From the NCBI RefSeq assembly GCF_023516595.1, contig NZ_JAMGBG010000019.1, positions 186,001 through 250,000 of the forward strand: DNA of 64,000 nt, in the 5' to 3' direction. The notes below the pieces were generated by a model. It ran no database searches and was not told the DNA's origin. It was given only the letters and a program-made list of their open reading frames with translations. Positions 9,537 through 17,652 of this stretch are shown in pieces (the first letter of the stretch is position 1; each line of letters starts with the position of its first letter). Source of the stretch: Streptomyces neyagawaensis (GTDB lineage: Bacteria > Actinomycetota > Actinomycetes > Streptomycetales > Streptomycetaceae). Made by a program: the position numbers and the translations under genes.

Positions 9537-10796
9537 CTACGCCGCGCGCACCCCCTGCACGGCCCGGCGGTCACGGAGTACCGCCGCCGCGTGTGCCGCC
9601 GACGCGAGGGTCATGTGCCGGTGCCAGCCCTGGAAGGAGCGGCCCGCGAAGTCCCGTATCCCCGTCTGTTCGGACACCTGACGGAAGGCCAGCTCCACGG
9701 TGTCGGCCAGCACGGCGAGCGCGAGCGGGGTCTCGTCGGAGCGGTACGGCGCACCGGTCCCGCGCGCTGCGCCGACGCCCGGAGGCGCGCCCGGGACGGG
9801 GGCCGTGCCGCAGCCGGAGTGCGTGCCCAAGCCGGACGGTGTCCCCGAGCCGGCGGGCGTGCCCGAGCCGGGGGCCGGGCCGAGGGCCGGCGTGGTGGCC
9901 AGCCAGTAGCGGTCGGGGCCCCGGGTTCCGGCCGTCCACCGGGCGAGGAGCAGCAGCGGCTGCCGTGGGGCGGCGGGCAGGACGACCGGGAGCGCGGCCC
10001 GTACCCCGCGTCCCTCGGCGGGCCGCCACAGCCACCGGCACCCGGCGACGAGCTGATCGGCTGTGGACGGCCGTTCGCTGTAGCTGTGCAGGACGGCGGG
10101 GTCGACCCGCAGCGGCGTCGACGCGGGCACCCGGACGACGGCGGGGACCCCGGCCGGCACGAGCATCCGCAGCATCCGCGTGGGATCGAGTCCCTCCGCG
10201 TCGATGACGACGGGCCGCCGCGACGGCAGGCCGCGGCTCGCGTCGAGGGCGAGTCGGCCCGCGACCTCCTCCGGCCCGGCGGGCAGCGTGCCGGCCGGGA
10301 TCTGCGCGCGGCGGCGCCGGCCGGGGTCGTCCAGCCAGGTGCGGGTGAGGAGCAGCGACCAGTCGCAGGGGACGGCCGTGTGCTCGGACGCCAGCCAGGC
10401 GCCGTACGCCTGCTGCCCGTGGACGGTCAGGCCGAGGTGCGGCACGAACTGCTGGTCGACGCCCACGGAGTGCGGCCCCGCCTTGGGGATCACCAGGGGC
10501 CGGACCACCCACGCGCGGGGAGCGACGGTGTCCTCGACGTACCCGGCGAGCGCGTGCCGCACCCGCGTCCAGTCCCACGAGGAGTTGCTGATGAAGTGGT
10601 GGACGCTCTGCTTGGCGGGCTCCCGGTCGGCGGGCTCGCCCTCCATCCAGTCGGCGATGTTCCGCAGCGTCTTGCGTCCGGGCACCGACAGCAGGGCCCG
10701 GACGTACTGTTCCGCCTTGAGCCGCTGGCCGCGCCGCGGCATCGAGGCGAACAGCCTGGAGCAGATCTCTGCGACGTGGTCGCGATGGTCGTACAT
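9537..10796 (-). CDS. IS701-type DDE transposase-like protein, probably domesticated
   Basis: 419 residues with the IS701-family framework: N-terminal AEQYVRALLSVPGRKTLRNIADW, HHFISNSSWDW, SVGVDQQF, LTRTWLDDPGRRRRAQIP, and C-terminal GRSFQGWHRHMTLASAAHA. The region expected to carry the first catalytic Asp (normally a DDTG-FPKKG-like motif) reads VVRPLVIPKAG, so that Asp is absent. The second Asp (VVIDAEGLD) may be kept. A 45-residue Gly/Pro/Thr low-complexity insert sits near residues 305-350. No terminal inverted repeats were found at its ends. Such proteins recur in Streptomyces antibiotic clusters beside SARPs, so a retained non-transposing role is plausible but unproven. Confidence 0.75.
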   Translation of the reverse strand: MYDHRDHVAEICSRLFASMPRRGQRLKAEQYVRALLSVPGRKTLRNIADWMEGEPADREPAKQSVHHFISNSSWDWTRVRHALAGYVEDTVAPRAWVVRPLVIPKAGPHSVGVDQQFVPHLGLTVHGQQAYGAWLASEHTAVPCDWSLLLTRTWLDDPGRRRRAQIPAGTLPAGPEEVAGRLALDASRGLPSRRPVVIDAEGLDPTRMLRMLVPAGVPAVVRVPASTPLRVDPAVLHSYSERPSTADQLVAGCRWLWRPAEGRGVRAALPVVLPAAPRQPLLLLARWTAGTRGPDRYWLATTPALGPAPGSGTPAGSGTPSGLGTHSGCGTAPVPGAPPGVGAARGTGAPYRSDETPLALAVLADTVELAFRQVSEQTGIRDFAGRSFQGWHRHMTLASAAHAAAVLRDRRAVQGVRAA

Positions 10797-11055
10797 CGGC
10801 CTTCCCCCTCCGGACGGCGGCCGGAGCGGCTACTCCCGGCCAAAAAACACACTGGCCGTCGGCGGTACCGAGCCTTTCCCGGCCCGATTCCGCATCGGTC
10901 CCGCATGGCGGGAAGGCGCTGGCGCCGTGCGCCACAGGGGCAGAACGGGCGCTCCGGAACGAGGGGTTGAAAATGGCCACCGGTTGACCTGGTGAGCCGT
11001 CACGGGAAATAAGCGTTTACCGTGACACTGCGGTTGCGGAGCGTACAAGTTTCAA

Positions 11056-11085
11056 TTGATGCGATCGAACAAGCCTGCATAGAAT
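11056..11085 (+). promoter_or_regulatory. Candidate promoter for the AfsR-type regulator
   Basis: TTGATG (11056-11061) and TAGAAT (11080-11085) are separated by 18 bp, a good vegetative sigma spacing, in an AT-richer island 53 bp before the start codon. The remaining spacer, 10797-11055, has no gene I can support. Confidence 0.5.
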
Positions 11086-11137
11086 CTGGCAGCTGTCGAT
11101 CAGACCTGAAAGATCGTCGACGGGGGGCTGTGCGAAG

Positions 11138-14100
11138 ATGGCACATCGTGCTGCAGAAATTCGGAGCCCGAGATTCCGAATCCTTGGCGTTCTCGAAGGC
11201 TGGTACGAGGATTCGCCGCTGAAACTGGGCGGGGCTCTGCGTTCGCGCACACTGGTGATGCTGCTCCTGGAAGCGAACCGCGTTGTTCCCGTGCCGCGCC
11301 TGGTGGAGGCGGCCTGGGACGACAATCCGCCGATCAGCGCCTCGCACCAGATCCGCAAGGCGGTCGCCGAACTACGGCAGCGCATACCGGGCGGGGCCGA
11401 GATGATACTGACCGACGGCCCCGGCTACCGGGCGTCGGTGGGCGAGGACCAGCTGGACCTCAGCCAGTACCGGTCCCGGCTGCGCAGGGCGCGCAAGGCC
11501 GTGGAGGAAGGCCGCCGGGCCCTCGCCGCGGAGGAGCTCAGGGCGGCGATGGAGCTGTGGCGCGGCCCGGTCATGGCGGGCTTCGGCGGCTCGGTCATCG
11601 ACGCGGCCTCGGCGGCGCTGGAGGAGCAGCACCTGGCGGCCGCCGAGCAGCTGTTCAGCCTCCAGCTGTCGGCCGGCGAGGCGTCGTCGGTCGTCGGCGA
11701 ACTGCGGGTGCTGGTCAACCAGCACCCGCTGCGCGAGACCCTGCGCGGACAGCTGATGCTGGCGCTGTACCGCACGGGACGGCAGGCCGAGGCCCTGGAG
11801 GAGTACGGGCGCGTCCGCCATCTGCTCGCCGAGGAACTGGGCATCGACCCCAGCGGGGCCCTGACGAAGCTCTACGAGGACATCCTGCGGCAGAGCCCCG
11901 AACTGGCCCTGCCCGAGCCGGTGAGGGAGCCGACCGCGCCGCCCGCCACCGCTCCGTCCCCGCCGTCGGCCGAGCCCGGCCCGACCACGCCGTCCGCCCT
12001 CCCGGCGCCGTCCGCCGCGTCGATGCCCTCCGCCGCGTCGACGCCCTCGGCCGTGCCCGCCCCGCCCCTGCCGGCCATGCCCTCGGCGCCGAGCACACTG
12101 CCGTATGCGCTGCGGGACTTCTCCGGCCGGGCCGCCGAGATGGACTGGATCCGTGAGACGGCCCTCGACAAGGACGGGGTCTGGGCGCACATCGTCGCCA
12201 TCGACGGCATGGGCGGAAGCGGCAAGACCGCGCTCGCCGTGCAGGCCGCCCACCAGCTCGCCCCGTACTGGCCGGACAGCCAGCTCTTCGTCGACATGCG
12301 CGGATTCACCCCCGGCCAGGAGCCGCTCAGCTCGGCCGCCGCGCTCGACGCGCTGCTGGCGTCGGCGGGGGTGCCCAGCGAGGAACTGCCCGACGACCCC
12401 GCGGCCCGTACCGCGCTGTGGCGTTCGATCACCGCGCAGCGCAGGCTGCTGATCGTCCTCGACAACGCCGCCACCGCCGACCAGGTCATGCCGCTGATCC
12501 CGGCCTCCCCCGACTGCCTCACCATCGTCACCAGCCGTCCCCGCCTGGTGGACCTGGACGGCGCCCGCTGGCTCTCGCTGGACGTGCTGACCGACGACGA
12601 CGCCACCGAACTGCTGGCCCGGACCCTCGGCCGGGAGTGGGTGGAGCGCGAACCGGAGGCGTGCGCCCAGCTGATCCGGCTCTGCGGCCGGCTGCCCCTC
12701 GCGATCCGGATCTCCGCCGCCCGCCTCAGGAACCGCTCCCACTGGACGATCCAGCGGCTCGTGGACCGGCTGTGCGACGAGACCCGCCGCCTGGACGAAC
12801 TCAACTCCACCGGCCGCAGCGTCGCGGTCGTGCTGCGCATGTCGTACCAGGCGATGGACGACGGCAAGCGCACCGCCTTCCGGCTGCTCGGCCTGCACCC
12901 CGGCCGGAACATCGACCCCGCGGACGCCGGGGCCCTCCTCGACTGCCACCCCCATGACGCCGAGGAGGTCCTGGAGCATCTGCTCGACGCCCACCTGCTG
13001 GAACAGCACGAGCCCGGCTGGTACCGGATGCATGATCTCGTCCGGAGCTTCGCCCGCGGCCTCCTCGGCACCGAGCAGGCCGCGGAGCAGGAGAACCAGG
13101 CGGTGGGGCGGCTCCTGGACCACTATGTGCTGACGGCGGAGAGCGCCTGCGACACGCTCTTCCCGAAGCGGCCCCGGTTCCCGGAGTTCCTGCCGCCCGG
13201 CCGCCCCCTCCACCCCGGCTTCGCCACGGCCGACGAGGCCCTCCAGTGGCTGGACCGGCAGCGGGACAGCCTGCTGTCGGCGGTGGACCTGGCCGTGCGG
13301 AACGGCCACCTGCTGCACGCCGCGTACCTGCCGCGCGCCCTCGGCTTCCACTCCCACATCAGGAACTACCCGCACGACCTCCAGGAGACCAACCGGGCCG
13401 CCGTCGCGGCCGCCCGCAGCCTCGGACAGCCGGTCCTGCTGCGCATCAGCCTGACCAACCTCGCGATGGGGCAGTGGCGGCTCGGCCTGTACGAGGAGTC
13501 CGCCGCGCATCTGCGGGAGGCGCTGGACGTCGCCCGCGGCGGCGACCGGCTCGGCGAGGCCGTGTGCATGAGCAGACTGGGCCAGGTCTACAACAGCCTC
13601 GGCAAGTTCGCCGAGGCACTGGAACTGCTCACCGGCTCGGCGCGCGTGCAGCAGGAACTCGGCCAGGTGCGGGAGGAGGCGGTGAGCCTTGGCCTGCTCA
13701 GTTCGGTCAACGCCCGCCTGGGCCGCTACCAGGAGGCGGCCGACGCTGCGGCACGCTCGCTCGCGCTGTACCGGGAGATCGGGGAGATCAGCAACTCGAT
13801 CGTCTCCCTGTCGACGCTGGCCCTGGCTCTGCTGGGCCTACGAAGACCGCAGACCGCCCTGGAACGGCTCGACGAGGCGCTGCAACTCTGCGACCGGCTG
13901 AACAAGCCCGCCAACACGGCCCTCATCCTGTCCTACTGCGCCGACGCCTACGTGATGCTCGGCCGGCCCGAGCAGGCGCTGCCCTACATCGAGCGGGCCG
14001 CGGAACTGGCCGCCGCCGAGACCACCGCGCGCCGGGCCACGGTGGAGAACGCCGCCGGCCGGGTACTGCGCGCGCTGGGCAAGTTCTCCGAGGCCCGGGA

Positions 14101-14290
14101 CCGGCATCGCAACGCCCACGACCTGGCCTCCGGCATCGCCTTCCGCTACGAGACGGCGCAGGCGCTGCACGGCCTGGCGAGGGCCGGCGAGGAACTCGGC
14201 GACTACGGGAGCGCCCAGGAGCACCGGCGCCGGGCCGACGAGCTGTTCGCCGAGATGGGGGTGCCGCGCGAGGCCCGCCGCCTCGCCTGA
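11138..14290 (+). CDS. AfsR-type SARP regulator with NB-ARC and TPR domains
   Basis: 1050 residues. The winged-helix SARP domain (about 10-95, starting RFRILGVLEGW) and BTAD domain (about 100-245, AMELWRGPVMAGF to LLAEELGIDPSGAL) are followed by an Ala/Pro/Ser linker. An NB-ARC STAND ATPase follows, with Walker A GMGGSGKT near 358-365 and RLLIVLDNA as Walker B. The C-terminal third is TPR repeats (LGKFAEALELLTGSARVQQELG, LGRYQEAADAAARSLALYREIG). In this class, nucleotide exchange and ligand sensing by the TPR region control DNA binding. It is likely the upper-level activator of this cluster. A GGGGGG run ends 10 bp before the ATG. Confidence 0.93.
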   Translation: MAHRAAEIRSPRFRILGVLEGWYEDSPLKLGGALRSRTLVMLLLEANRVVPVPRLVEAAWDDNPPISASHQIRKAVAELRQRIPGGAEMILTDGPGYRASVGEDQLDLSQYRSRLRRARKAVEEGRRALAAEELRAAMELWRGPVMAGFGGSVIDAASAALEEQHLAAAEQLFSLQLSAGEASSVVGELRVLVNQHPLRETLRGQLMLALYRTGRQAEALEEYGRVRHLLAEELGIDPSGALTKLYEDILRQSPELALPEPVREPTAPPATAPSPPSAEPGPTTPSALPAPSAASMPSAASTPSAVPAPPLPAMPSAPSTLPYALRDFSGRAAEMDWIRETALDKDGVWAHIVAIDGMGGSGKTALAVQAAHQLAPYWPDSQLFVDMRGFTPGQEPLSSAAALDALLASAGVPSEELPDDPAARTALWRSITAQRRLLIVLDNAATADQVMPLIPASPDCLTIVTSRPRLVDLDGARWLSLDVLTDDDATELLARTLGREWVEREPEACAQLIRLCGRLPLAIRISAARLRNRSHWTIQRLVDRLCDETRRLDELNSTGRSVAVVLRMSYQAMDDGKRTAFRLLGLHPGRNIDPADAGALLDCHPHDAEEVLEHLLDAHLLEQHEPGWYRMHDLVRSFARGLLGTEQAAEQENQAVGRLLDHYVLTAESACDTLFPKRPRFPEFLPPGRPLHPGFATADEALQWLDRQRDSLLSAVDLAVRNGHLLHAAYLPRALGFHSHIRNYPHDLQETNRAAVAAARSLGQPVLLRISLTNLAMGQWRLGLYEESAAHLREALDVARGGDRLGEAVCMSRLGQVYNSLGKFAEALELLTGSARVQQELGQVREEAVSLGLLSSVNARLGRYQEAADAAARSLALYREIGEISNSIVSLSTLALALLGLRRPQTALERLDEALQLCDRLNKPANTALILSYCADAYVMLGRPEQALPYIERAAELAAAETTARRATVENAAGRVLRALGKFSEARDRHRNAHDLASGIAFRYETAQALHGLARAGEELGDYGSAQEHRRRADELFAEMGVPREARRLA

Positions 14291-14301
14291 CCCGGCCCCC
14301 G

Positions 14302-14370
14302 CCGGCACCGGACGACCGGTGCCGGAACAGACATCGGGCCCCGGCCTCGTCCTTTCGAGGCCGGGGCCCG
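14302..14370 (+). terminator. Double hairpin after the AfsR-type gene
   Basis: Two perfect stem-loops in tandem: a 10-bp stem with ACGA loop (14302-14325), then a 15-bp stem with a 6-nt TCCTTT loop (14335-14370). Because the next gene is convergent and ends at 14470, the pair may also stop minus-strand transcripts. Confidence 0.85.
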
Positions 14371-14469
14371 CAGCGGCTCCCGTCTGCCGCCGCCCGTGGC
14401 CCACCGGGAGACCGGTGGGCAAGCTCGCCCGGGACGCGGTGGATCAGGTGGTACGACGTACCGGGTGGT

Positions 14470-14781
14470 TCATGCCGCCTGGAGCACCGGCGACCGCCGT
14501 ACGACCGACGGCCCGTGGTCGTCGTTCAGGGGACCCGACGCCGACGCGACCGAGGGGCCGTGGTCGTCGTTCAGCGGACCCCAGGCGGACGCGACCGAGG
14601 GGCCGTGGTCGTCGAGAGGCGCGACCGAGGGGCCGTGGTCGTCGGCCAGGATGACTCGCGCGGCTGCGCCGGAGGGCCCGTGGTCGTCCGCCAGAAGAGA
14701 GCCGACCGGACCTGTCACAGCAATCCCCCACATGCCAGCCGTAGCGAAAACGCCGATCACGCCGGTCATCTTGCCGCGCAT
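14470..14781 (-). CDS. Small repeat protein with five DDHGPS units; possible secreted peptide or precursor
   Basis: 103 residues. A short basic start (MRGK) leads into a hydrophobic segment to about residue 30 (MTGVIGVFATAGMWGIAV), which resembles a signal or membrane segment. Five copies of DDHGPS follow, in units such as LNDDHGPSVASASGP, spaced by 15, 11, 14 and 15 residues, then a short tail VVRRSPVLQAA. Every length change keeps the frame, and third positions are GC-rich. AAGGGG sits 6 bp before the ATG. It follows the ATP-grasp-like gene by 131 bp on the same strand and may share its transcript. I recognise no family. The plus strand is also open here, so the coding strand is likely but not certain. 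Confidence 0.6.
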   Translation of the reverse strand: MRGKMTGVIGVFATAGMWGIAVTGPVGSLLADDHGPSGAAARVILADDHGPSVAPLDDHGPSVASAWGPLNDDHGPSVASASGPLNDDHGPSVVRRSPVLQAA

Positions 14782-14912
14782 TCTGTGCCCCTTCGGTGGA
14801 TGTCATCTCCTCTGACACCACCGACATTTCCAGTACCTCCTCCCGTGCCGTTCCTCTCTTCCGACCTGCGTCTTCCTCGCCTCTGAGCTGGGAAAACAGC
14901 ACCGTTACCGCC

Positions 14913-16079
14913 TCATTCCCGCGCCTCTTCCCGCCTTTCTACCCGTCTTTCCGCCGACCGCCGTCCCGTTCCCTTTTCCGGCTGCCCGACCGGTTTCGAA
15001 ACCGGGTTTCCATCCGGTTCTGAAACCGGCTTCCCGACCGGTTTACAAACCGGATCGTCGACCGGTTTCTCCTCCCGCACGTCGGCGCGGAGAAGTTCCA
15101 CCGCGCCATCGCTGCGCCGAGCCGCCTCCTGCGCGGTCCCACCGGACACCACCACATATCCGTTGCCGGTGCCGTCCGGAAAAGGAACGGAGTCCCCAGG
15201 GGAATAGGGGAAATTCACCGCCTGGGTATACGGCAGGGCACAGATGCTGTCGATTCCCGCGACCGTGCGCAGTCGCCCCGCGGGCATGCGGAAGAAATCG
15301 ATCGCGGCGAAACGGGCGGGCTCGGGCACCGGGCCCAGCTCCTTGCCGAGGAGAGCGGCGAATACCGCCGCCTCGAGATCGAGGCCCCGGGCGATGTCCA
15401 CGAGCAGCGGAATGCGGTCACCGCCGAGACCGGCCCGCGCCGCCAGGAGACGAGGACCGTCCGAGGTGGCCGCGAACTCGAAGTGCGCCGGTCCGAAGCG
15501 GTGTCCCGCCGCGTCCAGCGCCCCGGTGACCAGCCGGTCCACCACGGACCGGTCCAGCGCAGCGGGCGGCGCGGGATGGAGATGGCCCGTGCCGCGGCGG
15601 GCGGTCACCCCGATGACCTGATGTCGTCCCTCCGCGGAGAACGCCTGAACGCTGAATCCCGGCCACTCCGGCACGGGGCCGGAGGGACCGGGACGAGGAA
15701 GCGGATCGGGCGGGGCGGGGCGGACACGGCTCAGGGCACGGACGGCGGACGGGGGGTTGGGGGCCCGGCCGAGCCGCCAGCCCTCCTCCAGCGCCGGCAG
15801 CACGAGCTCCAGCGGGTCGTCGGCGGACAGATGCAGCACATGGCCGATGCCGTGCCGCCGCACGGTCCCGCTCACCAACGCACGCAGCCCCTGCTCGTCG
15901 GAGTGGTCCGTGAGCAGGAGCTCGTGCGAGGCGTCCTCGATCTGGCGCAGGCTCCGCGCGTCGGCGAGGCCGGGATCCCACAGGGACCACACGTCGAATC
16001 CGGCGGCGACGGCCTTCCGGACGACCCGGTACCGGGGCAGCACCAGCAGCAGCCGCCGGTCGTCGATTCGACCCGCCAT
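14913..16079 (-). CDS. Degenerate ATP-grasp (carboxylate-amine ligase-like) protein with repeat tail
   Basis: 388 residues. The N-terminal pre-ATP-grasp domain is recognisable (LLLVLPRYRVVRKAVAAGFDVW, HLSADDPLELVLPALEEGW). The C-terminal half aligns with the amino-acid ligase/biotin-carboxylase-like fold (GALDAAGHRFGPAHFEF, GDRIPLLVDIARGLDLEAAVFAALLG). Between them, the stretch that should carry the nucleotide-binding Lys and Gly-rich loop is missing (about 90 residues by eye). The metal-binding LIEIN-PRLGGD motif reads LLAARAGLGGD, so the Glu and Asn are gone. Catalysis therefore looks lost; a scaffold or binding role is possible. The C-terminus holds KPV-type octapeptide repeats. GTG at 16085 is an alternative start. 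Confidence 0.7.
   Translation of the reverse strand: MAGRIDDRRLLLVLPRYRVVRKAVAAGFDVWSLWDPGLADARSLRQIEDASHELLLTDHSDEQGLRALVSGTVRRHGIGHVLHLSADDPLELVLPALEEGWRLGRAPNPPSAVRALSRVRPAPPDPLPRPGPSGPVPEWPGFSVQAFSAEGRHQVIGVTARRGTGHLHPAPPAALDRSVVDRLVTGALDAAGHRFGPAHFEFAATSDGPRLLAARAGLGGDRIPLLVDIARGLDLEAAVFAALLGKELGPVPEPARFAAIDFFRMPAGRLRTVAGIDSICALPYTQAVNFPYSPGDSVPFPDGTGNGYVVVSGGTAQEAARRSDGAVELLRADVREEKPVDDPVCKPVGKPVSEPDGNPVSKPVGQPEKGTGRRSAERRVERREEARE
14990..15070. repeat. 24-bp-spaced palindromes (CCGGTTT/AAACCGG) inside the gene tail
   Basis: Three near-identical 16-bp palindromes start at 14990, 15014 and 15038, and a fourth half-site starts at 15062: exactly 24 bp apart. On the minus strand they encode octapeptide repeats (KPVDDPVC, KPVGKPVS, EPDGNPVS, KPVGQPEK). 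The even phasing could also serve as a DNA-binding array. Confidence 0.85.
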
Positions 16080-16135
16080 GGTCACGAGCCCGCCTCTCTC
16101 TTGTTGTGGAGGAACCGGAGCCGGAACCCGGTCGG

Positions 16136-16714
16136 TTACGCCGCCGCTTCCTGCGGAGTGGCGGAGAGGTGGCCGGCGACCGCGTCGACCAGACCGTCGA
16201 GGGCCTTGACCACGGAGGGCTCGGTGATGACGCCCTCCGGTGTGCGCAGCTCGATCGCGTTGCCGACCGCCACCTGGTCGCAGTCGATGAGCGTGGCACC
16301 GCAGTTGCCGAGGATCTGACGGACGTGCGGCTGTACGTTCTCCCCGCCGGCCGGGCCCGGGGAGGCGCTGACGACGACCGTGGGCAGGCCCTCCAGCGGC
16401 GCGCGGTCCGCGTCGCCCGGCCGGGACAGCCAGTCGAGGGCGTTCTTGAGGACGCCCGACGGGTAACCGTTGTAGGCGGGGCTGCTGATGATCAGCACAT
16501 CGGCGGACGCGACCTGCGCCTTCGCGGCGAGCAGCTCGGGTGTGCCGCCGTCGCTCTCCAGGTCCTCGTCGAACAGCGGGAAGTGACGCAGCGACAGCTC
16601 CGTCACCTCGTAGCTCTCGTCCCGCTGCTCCAACAGCCGCCGGACGGTGGAGATCACGGCGGCGTTCGCCGACTCCCGGCGGATGCTGCCGGAGGCGAGC
16701 ACGATCTTGGGCAT
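16136..16714 (-). CDS. NADPH-dependent FMN reductase (flavodoxin-like fold)
   Basis: 192 residues, the normal size for the family. The N-terminal MPKIVLASGSIRRESANAAV is the FMN phosphate-binding loop, and IISSPAYNGYPSGVLKNALDWL is the second flavin-binding signature. VVVSASPGPAGGENVQPHVRQIL follows the family's C-terminal half. It reduces FMN or a quinone/azo-type substrate with NAD(P)H. In biosynthetic clusters such enzymes feed two-component monooxygenases or reduce aromatic intermediates. It lies 56 bp upstream of the ATP-grasp-like gene on the same strand. Confidence 0.9.
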   Translation of the reverse strand: MPKIVLASGSIRRESANAAVISTVRRLLEQRDESYEVTELSLRHFPLFDEDLESDGGTPELLAAKAQVASADVLIISSPAYNGYPSGVLKNALDWLSRPGDADRAPLEGLPTVVVSASPGPAGGENVQPHVRQILGNCGATLIDCDQVAVGNAIELRTPEGVITEPSVVKALDGLVDAVAGHLSATPQEAAA

Positions 16715-17652
16715 GGCTTGGGGTCCTCTCCGAGGTTCCTTCCGGGCGCGCGACCCGGCTCCGGTCGTTGAAGGGCGAGCATGCCGGGCCCCGTTCCCGT
16801 CCCGTTCCCGTCCTGTTCCCGCCCGCCTCCCCGGGCTGCCATGTGCGGCACCGCGCGGGAATCCGGGGCGTCGGCCGGGAGAGATCCCGGGCCCCGCGCG
16901 GAGACGGACGGGGGGGGGAACCGTCTCGCGCGGGACCCGGAAGCGGGGGCCCCGTGGCCCGGGGGCCGCGGGTGCGAAGGCCGCCGGTGTGGGGCCCGGC
17001 GGCGGGGTGGGAGCCCCGGCCGGCCGGGGGACAACCGGCCGGGGAGTCGAGGGGGAGCCGGGGACCGCGACGGTGCGTGCGGTGGCCCGGCGGTCTGGGT
17101 GGCCCCGTGGCCCGCGTAGGCCCGAGGCTTCGGCGCCGGGGGCCCCGATGGTGCTGCGGGCCAGGCGGCCCGGCGGCCTCGTGGCCCTGTGGCCCGTAGG
17201 CCTGGTGGCCCGGCGGTCCGGGGTCCCGTGGCCCGCCTGGGCCCGAGGCTTCGGCGCCGGGGGCCCTGATGGTGCTGCGGGCCAGGCGGCCCGGCGGCCT
17301 CGTGGCCCGGTGGCCTGGTGGCTCGGTGACCCGGCGGTCCGGGGTCCCGTGGCCCGCGTAGGCCCGAGGCTCCGGCGCCGGGGGCCCCGATGGTGCTGCG
17401 GGCCAGGCGGCCTCGTGACCCCGTGGCCCGGAGGCCCGGACGCCCAGCGGCCTTGTGGCCTGATGGCTCCGCGGCCCGGCGGCCCGGCGGCCCGGCGGTC
17501 CGGTGGCCCGGTGGCCCGGCGGTCCGGTGGCCCGGTGGCCCGGCGGTCCGGCGGTCCGGTGGCCCGGCGGTCCGGTGGTCCGGAAGCCTTGTGGTCCGGT
17601 GGCCCGGTGGTCCGGTGGCCCAGCGGCCCCGTGGCCCGGCGCGGGTGTCGGC
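16715..17652. repeat. GC-rich tandem-repeat region between two genes
   Basis: 938 bp dominated by GGCCCGGCG/GGTCCGGTG-type 9-bp units (most regular at about 17480-17600), plus a 121-bp tandem repeat. Every frame is open because of composition alone; reading them gives Pro/Gly/Arg-rich nonsense that continues unchanged across both neighbouring genes in the wrong frames. I do not support a gene here. The promoter of the FMN reductase gene should lie at the left end. Confidence 0.8.
17121..17410. repeat. 121-bp tandem repeat, about 2.4 copies
   Basis: The landmark CCCGAGGCT(T/C)CGGCGCCGGGGGCCC appears at 17121, 17242 and 17363, exactly 121 bp apart, each followed by GATGGTGCTGCGGGCCAGGCGGCC. 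The period is not a multiple of three, which argues against coding function. Confidence 0.85.

Noticed and set aside
14396..14815. Plus-strand frame with TEGPWSS repeats opposite the DDHGPS peptide
   Set aside because: The minus frame has a good ribosome-binding site, a hydrophobic leader and same-strand neighbours; the plus frame starts next to a terminator. Not fully excluded.
14444..14902. 152-residue minus-strand frame starting upstream of the repeat peptide (EEVLEMSVVSEEMTS)
   Set aside because: Its start looked leader-peptide-like, but the C-terminal part is Arg-rich out-of-frame repeat and third-position GC is lower than in the DDHGPS frame.
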